Positions 43,792-48,531 of a stretch of 48,531 bases of DNA are shown here, in pieces. The DNA comes from Hyphomicrobiales bacterium (GTDB lineage Bacteria > Pseudomonadota > Alphaproteobacteria > Rhizobiales > Rhizobiaceae): contig UCIV01000029.1 in NCBI GenBank assembly GCA_900472575.1, positions 1-48,531 of the forward strand, in the 5' to 3' direction. Every line of letters starts with the position of its first letter. Within the stretch, counting starts at the first letter, position 1. The notes beneath the pieces are model-generated. The model was not told the origin of the DNA and made no database searches. It saw nothing but the letters and a program-made list of their open reading frames with translations. Position numbers and translations under genes: made by a program.

Positions 43792-44718
43792 TTAAGCCTT
43801 CTGACCGAATATCCAGCCTTCCCAGGTTTTGACATCGTCAGCTTCCGGTAGGCCTTCGCTCCGGCGGCCATCGACGACGTCGATCATGCCGAGCAGGCCG
43901 ACCGCGGCGTCGAACCGGTCCTCACCGTCCTTGCTGTTTCCGAAGCCATCACTGATTAGACTTAGGAGTTCGCGCCCGTCGACATGTGGCCTGTCCTCCA
44001 GCCACCGCATCAGATGACTTGCCACGGACCGGCGTCCGTCTTGCTGTCGCTTACTCCAAACAGGGCGTCGGGGAATTCCAAGCTGGCCATAAACGTCGCC
44101 GGGATAGGTCTCGGCGACAACAGTGGCGCTCGGCCTCATCAGGTCATGCAGCGGCCCGTCGAACGGCCAAAGCGATAGCTCCTCCAAGTTCGGCAGGATA
44201 ATCTCACGCCAGCCGGCCAAGGCGGCCTTGCCGACCTGATTGCCGCCGAGCGTCCAGAACAACATGCAGGCGTCGCCGCGATCCGGCGTCGCCCGCTCGC
44301 AGAGGCGCAGAAGATCCTTGCCGCTCAGCCCTAAAGCGTCGAAGAGGTGCTGACGCTGTGTGCCCCCCGGCCTCATCGGATAAAAGGGGCGGTCGATGGA
44401 GATTTCGCTGCGATGCTCCGCGACGTCGAACCACCGAGCAAAGCGTGTGTCCCCGGATGAACGCAAAAAGGAACGGAAGTCAGATCCCGCCAGAACTCTG
44501 CCGTAGGCGGCAGGAAGACCGATCGGGAAGTCGAAACCCATCAGCACTGCGGCGTCTGCTCCCGCACGTCGCCGCAGCCGATCGATGAGGTTCCGCGTGT
44601 CGCCGACAGGCTCCGGCGCCGACAGGGCCCATGTGTCGCCCTGCCGAACCGCCACGCACATCCATCGCTTCTTGGCTTCGATACTCCAGTCGCAATGTGC
44701 GATGATCGTCACAGACAT
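43792..44718 (-). CDS. Predicted RNase H-fold nuclease (DUF429-like)
   Basis: A 308-residue soluble protein. Four acidic positions are spaced as in RNase H-fold nucleases of the DUF429 type: Asp10 in HCDWSIEAKK, Asp63 in MGFDFPIGLP, Glu203 in VAETYPGDVYG and Asp267/Asp270 in EDRFDAAVGLLG. The phrases FDFPIGLP and ETYP are like the I-D-A-P-L-G and E-x-[YF]-P of DUF429. The fold assignment is inferred, not certain. The ATG at 44718 follows AGGAAAGGA, an excellent site, and lies 27 bases after the M41 gene, so this is the last gene of the operon. Confidence 0.65.
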   Translation of the reverse strand: MSVTIIAHCDWSIEAKKRWMCVAVRQGDTWALSAPEPVGDTRNLIDRLRRRAGADAAVLMGFDFPIGLPAAYGRVLAGSDFRSFLRSSGDTRFARWFDVAEHRSEISIDRPFYPMRPGGTQRQHLFDALGLSGKDLLRLCERATPDRGDACMLFWTLGGNQVGKAALAGWREIILPNLEELSLWPFDGPLHDLMRPSATVVAETYPGDVYGQLGIPRRPVWSKRQQDGRRSVASHLMRWLEDRPHVDGRELLSLISDGFGNSKDGEDRFDAAVGLLGMIDVVDGRRSEGLPEADDVKTWEGWIFGQKA

Positions 44719-44745
44719 TCCTTTCCTCCATCCCTCATTCAGGAT

Positions 44746-45561
44746 TTACGAGGCGGCGACCAGGATGTCGATGACCGCTGCCCCATCAAGAGCCTGCGCA
44801 TCGAAGAGTTCGCGCACCAGCCGGTCGAAGGCCTGCCGGTTCTCGAGGATAACCTCCGTCGCCCGTGCCTGCGCGAACTCGAGCCGCCGATGCACGCGCT
44901 CTGCCAGATCGGCGTCGCGGCTGAGGATCGCGGTGGGGATCTTGTGCTCGAGATAGAGCAGTGGGTGACGGCCGCCAAAACCCAGTGCCTGCTCCATATC
45001 GACAGCAATGCGGGTCGCGCGCGCCAGGTCGCTCTGCTCGGCGCCGCCGGAACCAGCCGATACGGACTTGAGCACGATGAGTTCAGCCGCGCGGCCAGCC
45101 ATCAGCATGACCAGCAGCCGCTCGTACCAAGCTTCGGTGTCAGGTGCGTTGGTCGCAAAGGTCACTGCATTGTGGCCGCCGTCCTTGGCGTCGATCGTCA
45201 ATCCCATGATCGACCCGAGCCGCAGAGCGTGATGAACGACCGCATGGCCGGACTCATGGATCGCAAAGCGCCATCGGACATCATACGGGACCGGCGGGCG
45301 GTGACCGCGGATGCCGGCTTCGACATCGGCATAGGTGAGGCGGCGCTTTTCTCGGCGAGCCTTCAGTCGTGCTTCGCGGACGATCCGTTCAATGTCGGCG
45401 CCAGTCAAGCCCATTGCTCGTGTTGCCAGACGACGCAATGCCTGAAACACTGCTTTATCCTGCCCGGCCGTCTCTGGCCTGTCGATGCCGGTTTCACCGT
45501 CATCCTCCACGATGATCTCGATCTCGTCCATCGAGCCACTAACTTTGGTGTTTCCCATCAT
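44746..45561 (-). CDS. Soluble M41 (FtsH-type) zinc peptidase with AAA lid
   Basis: A 271-residue protein. After an acidic stretch (~11-35) comes the second half of an AAA lid (~36-82: GLTGADIERIVREARLKA, like GFSGADLANLVNEAAL of FtsH). Then follows the M41 peptidase: zinc motif HESGH (102-106), MAGRAAE (~154-160) and third zinc ligand Asp178 in GGAEQSDLARATRIA. So the peptidase half of FtsH is present without its own ATPase or membrane anchor. The ATG at 45561 overlaps the upstream AAA+ stop (ATGA), with GGAGG 6 bases before it; an in-frame TAA at 45565-45567 rules out a longer form. It must pair with the AAA+ protein. Confidence 0.88.
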   Translation of the reverse strand: MMGNTKVSGSMDEIEIIVEDDGETGIDRPETAGQDKAVFQALRRLATRAMGLTGADIERIVREARLKARREKRRLTYADVEAGIRGHRPPVPYDVRWRFAIHESGHAVVHHALRLGSIMGLTIDAKDGGHNAVTFATNAPDTEAWYERLLVMLMAGRAAELIVLKSVSAGSGGAEQSDLARATRIAVDMEQALGFGGRHPLLYLEHKIPTAILSRDADLAERVHRRLEFAQARATEVILENRQAFDRLVRELFDAQALDGAAVIDILVAAS

Positions 45562-47414
45562 GGCTTACCTCCGATCTGGGTGTCCGACGCGGTGACGGCA
45601 TCGAGGTCGGCGCCGAGGTGATGGGCAAGAATGCCGGCGAGCGTTGGAATATCCGGTCTGGGGATTTCGATATGTGTTTCCAGCCTCCCCGAACGGCGGA
45701 TCGCCTCGTCGATTTCGGTCGGCCGGTTGGTGGCGCCGACAACAATGACGCCATCGGTCTTCATGGCACCGTCGAGCAATTCCAAAAGCTTGTTCACGCA
45801 CGCATTCCAGTAGTCGGAATAGGACCTCGACGCCGAAGCACGCTGGCCGATGCCGTCGATCTCGTCGATGAACAGGATGCTCGGCGCTTGCGTTCTCGCC
45901 TCGGCAAAAGTGTCCGCCATCCTTCCCAGCACATCATGCAGATACTCGCCTTGAAGCCAGGTCGACACGGACGTGACGACCAGTGGGATCTGCAGCGTGT
46001 TGCACAGGGCGCGTGCGAAGGTCGTCTTGCCGGTCCCCGGCGGTCCGGAGAGAAGCAGTTTGGTGCTCATCTGTGACCACGGCAGTTCCCCGCCGAGATA
46101 GTCCGCGAGATCGACCTTCAAGCCGAGCGCCCATGCCGTCGCAGCACCATAGCCCCTCAGCGTCTCGACACGCAGCGCGGTCGGCGTAGATGCATCATCG
46201 ACGGGCTCCGGCTGGATCACTTCGGCGCCCGTTGGCTTGCTTTTTGATTTCCCTTTGCGCTGGGACGAAGAGGTCGACGTCGATACTGCGCGATCGTCGG
46301 TATTGCCGGGATTCCGCGACGTTTGCTCTCTTCGCTCACTCGGGCTTTGCGTGACCAGCCGACGCGACGAGGCCGCCTTGTCTTCGTCCTTCTGATCCCG
46401 TTTGTCTTCGCGGTTCAGCGCCGCGAGCCCTGAGAGCGCATCGAGGCTAGAGAGGATTGGGCGTCCCGGCCGGATGGCGATAGCCAAGTCGTCAAGCGTC
46501 AGCGCACCCGCGTCGATTCTCACAATGCTGCTGTCATTCTGCATGACCGCCTCGCTGCCATAGACAGCCTCCAGCAGGTCGGCGATCAGCAGGCGATCAA
46601 TACCCGCGCCCGTCAGCCTGATGTCGCAGGTCAGATCAACTTGATCAGGAACGCCAGTGTGCGTCTCCGCCACGGCAAGCACCGGCGTGCCATCCGCAAG
46701 CGCCCGCAGCAATTGCCCGCGCAGCGCGGCCCGGCTCGGGCGGTTGGTCTCACCTGCCGGGACCTGCAAGAACACGCGCCGAGTCTCGCCGTCCACCCAC
46801 GTCCATAGGTCGTCGTTGAAGGCGAAATCCGCGGCCACACCGGTGTAAGGCCCATAAGGTACGACGTCGGTCACTTCGATTAGCTGCGGCAAGGCCCGCT
46901 CGAAGCCGTCGGCGAAGACTGCCACCGAGAAGACGGGTGCGGGCTGGCGCAGGACCGCGCCCAGATCCCGCAGAGCGACTCCGGATTGTTCCATCGCCGC
47001 GGCAAGCAGTAGTAGGGTGGCCATGGGTTTGACGCTCGGCTTGTACCCAGCTTCGGCAACGACGCGAACCGCGTAGGCATGTGCAGCCGTTTCAGTAGCC
47101 TCGGTGTTTGCCGGCTGCCGTCTGAGGTAATCTGACCACAACGGTGGGGCCGGGACGAGAACAGGTCGGCCGTGACCGTCAAGCGGTGCCTCAATCAGAA
47201 AGCCGGCGAGATGGTCTCGCACCCACTGGTGGTCCCGCTCGGCATCACCCGTGAGATTGGAGGGGTCGAAGGCAGGACTGAAGCGACCGATGACGTGACC
47301 GTCAATGACAGCCGTACTCATGGTCAACAGGCCATTGCGGACTGCAAGACGCCTAACGGCCCGGCGCTCGACATGCGCCAAGCGCCGCAACAGGAAGGAA
47401 GTCAGACGATCCAT
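45558..47414 (-). CDS. Soluble AAA+ ATPase, ATPase half of a split FtsH
   Basis: A 618-residue protein. Residues ~1-330 are of no recognised family. A charged linker (~335-410: NREDKRDQKDEDK; SSSQRKGKSKSK) leads to a AAA+ module: Walker A GPPGTGKT (~457-464), Walker B ILFIDEID (~513-520), sensor 1 VGATNRPTEID (~560-569) and one arginine of the finger region (SGRLE); the second Arg of FtsH (GRFDR) is absent. It ends in the first part of the lid. No membrane segment is seen. Start: ATG 47414 has AGGAGG at 7-base spacing and overlaps the upstream stop (TGATG); an ATG at 47420 is too close to the site. Confidence 0.88.
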   Translation of the reverse strand: MDRLTSFLLRRLAHVERRAVRRLAVRNGLLTMSTAVIDGHVIGRFSPAFDPSNLTGDAERDHQWVRDHLAGFLIEAPLDGHGRPVLVPAPPLWSDYLRRQPANTEATETAAHAYAVRVVAEAGYKPSVKPMATLLLLAAAMEQSGVALRDLGAVLRQPAPVFSVAVFADGFERALPQLIEVTDVVPYGPYTGVAADFAFNDDLWTWVDGETRRVFLQVPAGETNRPSRAALRGQLLRALADGTPVLAVAETHTGVPDQVDLTCDIRLTGAGIDRLLIADLLEAVYGSEAVMQNDSSIVRIDAGALTLDDLAIAIRPGRPILSSLDALSGLAALNREDKRDQKDEDKAASSRRLVTQSPSERREQTSRNPGNTDDRAVSTSTSSSQRKGKSKSKPTGAEVIQPEPVDDASTPTALRVETLRGYGAATAWALGLKVDLADYLGGELPWSQMSTKLLLSGPPGTGKTTFARALCNTLQIPLVVTSVSTWLQGEYLHDVLGRMADTFAEARTQAPSILFIDEIDGIGQRASASRSYSDYWNACVNKLLELLDGAMKTDGVIVVGATNRPTEIDEAIRRSGRLETHIEIPRPDIPTLAGILAHHLGADLDAVTASDTQIGGKP

Positions 47415-47770
47415 CAGCATTCCTCCTGGAGTGCCGAACGAGCGGAAACAATTTCCGTCAGGACGCCCTGACGAGCGCTCCTACGATGATTGGCGTCGAC
47501 CGTCCTGCCGAGGCAGTCGAGAACCAGCCGGCAAGTGGGATCGCCGAATTCTGCCAGATGGCGCAGCCTTTCGAGCAGTACGGACGGAATGGCACGCGTG
47601 TCCGACGTCCCCTGCCGGGCAAACGCAAGAGCGAGGCCAACAATCAGAGCCGGGTCGTCCTGCAGACGCGGAACCACAGTTTGCTGACTGGGCTTGGAAG
47701 CTCTCGAGCTGCCTCTCTTGAGGCGGGCAGATGTCGATGGTGCTTGGGTAGACATAATGTCTGCGGACAT
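47414..47770 (-). CDS. Small hypothetical protein upstream of the AAA+ gene
   Basis: A 118-residue protein with no recognised family. The first ~35 residues are Ser/Arg/Lys-rich and probably disordered. The rest is helical (DDPALIVGLALAFARQG; LLERLRHLAEFGDPTCRLVLDCLGR). The frame is open to 47854, but GAGGAG with 7-base spacing precedes the ATG at 47770. The stop overlaps the AAA+ start (TGATG), so it is translated together with the split protease and may be its adaptor or substrate. This is inferred from gene order only. Confidence 0.6.
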   Translation of the reverse strand: MSADIMSTQAPSTSARLKRGSSRASKPSQQTVVPRLQDDPALIVGLALAFARQGTSDTRAIPSVLLERLRHLAEFGDPTCRLVLDCLGRTVDANHRRSARQGVLTEIVSARSALQEEC

Positions 47771-47894
47771 GCACGGTCTCCTCGCCGGTCCGGCTTCAGC
47801 GGACGGCGTCTTCTTAAGGATGATGGGAACGGCAAGAGGCGGCCGCGGCGTCACGCGCCGCAGCTATCTCGTCTTTCGAGCGAGTGTCGATCGC

Positions 47895-48449
47895 CTAGGC
47901 GTCGAGCAGCCGCCGGGCAAAGCCGACGCGGATGTGCTCAGGTGGCCAGGAGACCACGTCATCTGCAAGCGCCTCCGGATCATCGCGGCCGTCGTCGTCA
48001 TCATCGAAGCTCGGCTCTTCACAGGAGCCGCAACGGCATCCGGCTCCCTGATCCTTACCGTCATCGGTGACGTCCTCGCAGATCTTCACGCGGGGGATCG
48101 CCCGCAGCGTCCCAAAGCGGCGCGCATGGAGCGACGTCGTGGAGCCGGCAGCGGCGAGCGGTGGGGTGGCCGTCACCATTCGCGTCTCTGGGAGACCAAG
48201 CGCAAGGCGAGCTGCAGCCTCGAGAAGCTGCTGCACGCGGCGCCCGAAGCGTAGGCGGAGTTCCGCCATGCAAGCCGCGGCGCCATCGATCTCCAGAAGA
48301 TCGTCGATTTCCGCGAGCGCCCAGACGCCCGCCGCATGATCGCTTGGACGGCTGGCGCCATCAATGATCGCGACACCGACCGTCTCCACCATCAGCCGCT
48401 TCTGGGTCTTGTAGAGCCAGTCCGGCAGCACCATGGCCGATGCCAGCAT
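47895..48449 (-). CDS. Acidic Cys-containing hypothetical protein, first gene seen in the operon
   Basis: A 184-residue protein I do not recognise. The first half is helical (PDWLYKTQKRLMVETVG; MAELRLRFGRRVQQLLEAAARLALG). The second half contains a cluster CEDVTDD...CRCGSCEEP and a run of Asp (DDDDDGRDDPE), which could bind metal. The ATG at 48449 has GAGGAG 12 bases upstream, a long spacing. The frame stays open for 25 codons farther up to a TGA at 48525-48527 with no ATG, GTG or TTG, so this start is the only usual one. It lies 124 bases before the 118-residue gene on the same strand. Confidence 0.55.
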   Translation of the reverse strand: MLASAMVLPDWLYKTQKRLMVETVGVAIIDGASRPSDHAAGVWALAEIDDLLEIDGAAACMAELRLRFGRRVQQLLEAAARLALGLPETRMVTATPPLAAAGSTTSLHARRFGTLRAIPRVKICEDVTDDGKDQGAGCRCGSCEEPSFDDDDDGRDDPEALADDVVSWPPEHIRVGFARRLLDA

Positions 48450-48531
48450 CTTGAGCTTCAGCTCCTCGAGCCGGCTGGTGTCGCCGTAGGATGCCAGCGA
48501 CCGCTTGAGGTCTAGGACGCGGACTCATTAG

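Larger units (their letters stand above)
38236..48531. mobile_element. Left part of an integrative element in tRNA-Gln
   Basis: From the tRNA to the right end of the window all genes are accessory in type: two tyrosine recombinases, an unrecognised small protein, repeat-rich non-coding DNA and a five-gene operon of unusual proteins. The left border is at the tRNA; the right border is outside. No relaxase, type IV secretion or phage structural gene is visible, so it may be a genomic island, an integrative conjugative element or a prophage remnant. Confidence 0.75.

Noticed and set aside
45558..45567. Simple frameshift breaking a single FtsH-like gene
   Set aside because: The second gene has GGAGG at ideal spacing, an in-frame TAA two codons above its ATG, and a ~35-residue acidic spacer before the lid, which fits a true gene split better than a recent error.

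Overview
The window comes from the chromosome of an alphaproteobacterium of the order Rhizobiales, most likely Rhizobiaceae (Agrobacterium/Rhizobium-like). This is inferred from gene content: hisS-hisZ-hisG order with a short-form HisG, a plant-type glutamate-cysteine ligase, a divisome-type PBP outside the dcw cluster, two YkuD L,D-transpeptidases in tandem, glcDEF interrupted by rhizobial palindromic repeats, and a long HisRS. No species can be named from sequence reading alone.

Positions 1-38186 read as ordinary core chromosome. In order: a DUF4375 protein; a small membrane protein; a PBP3/FtsI-family transpeptidase; a chemotaxis receptor convergent with a LysE exporter; DoxX; the hisS-hisZ-hisG-methyltransferase block; an orphan RelB-like antitoxin; a copper-flavoured pair of exported proteins (Met/His/Cys-rich protein and DUF305 protein); a HAD hydrolase convergent with DNA glycosylase Tag; two L,D-transpeptidases; glcD-glcE-glcF for glycolate oxidation; a NUDIX hydrolase; a PiT phosphate transporter with rsmE and then gshA; a DUF1127 gene divergent from a LysR regulator; OxyR; then adhP, a Tat-exported dienelactone hydrolase-like protein, a MAPEG protein, guaB, a Tat-exported metallo-beta-lactamase-fold protein, a DHA2-type exporter, and rlmE with a Ppx/GppA phosphatase. 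Several rho-independent terminators bound these units.

At 38187-38260 lies tRNA-Gln(CUG). Directly after it begins what looks like an integrated element that runs off the right end of the window. It carries a tyrosine integrase with an N-terminal DUF6538-like region (38419-40509), a second convergent tyrosine recombinase fused to a helix-turn-helix-like region (42861-40531), a 63-base nested palindrome (42980-43042), a small charged protein, and a gene-free stretch with two families of direct repeats (43509-43736).

The most unusual part is a compact minus-strand operon at 48449-43792: an acidic Cys-containing protein, a 118-residue basic protein, a soluble AAA+ ATPase, an M41 (FtsH-type) zinc peptidase, and a protein with RNase H-fold/DUF429-like features. 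The AAA+ and M41 proteins together make one FtsH-like enzyme cut inside the AAA lid, with no transmembrane segments. The genes are linked by TGATG and ATGA overlaps and good ribosome binding sites. I do not recognise this combination as a described system. It is the best candidate in the window for an undescribed accessory function (proteolysis coupled to nucleic-acid processing; defence or element maintenance are possibilities, not conclusions).
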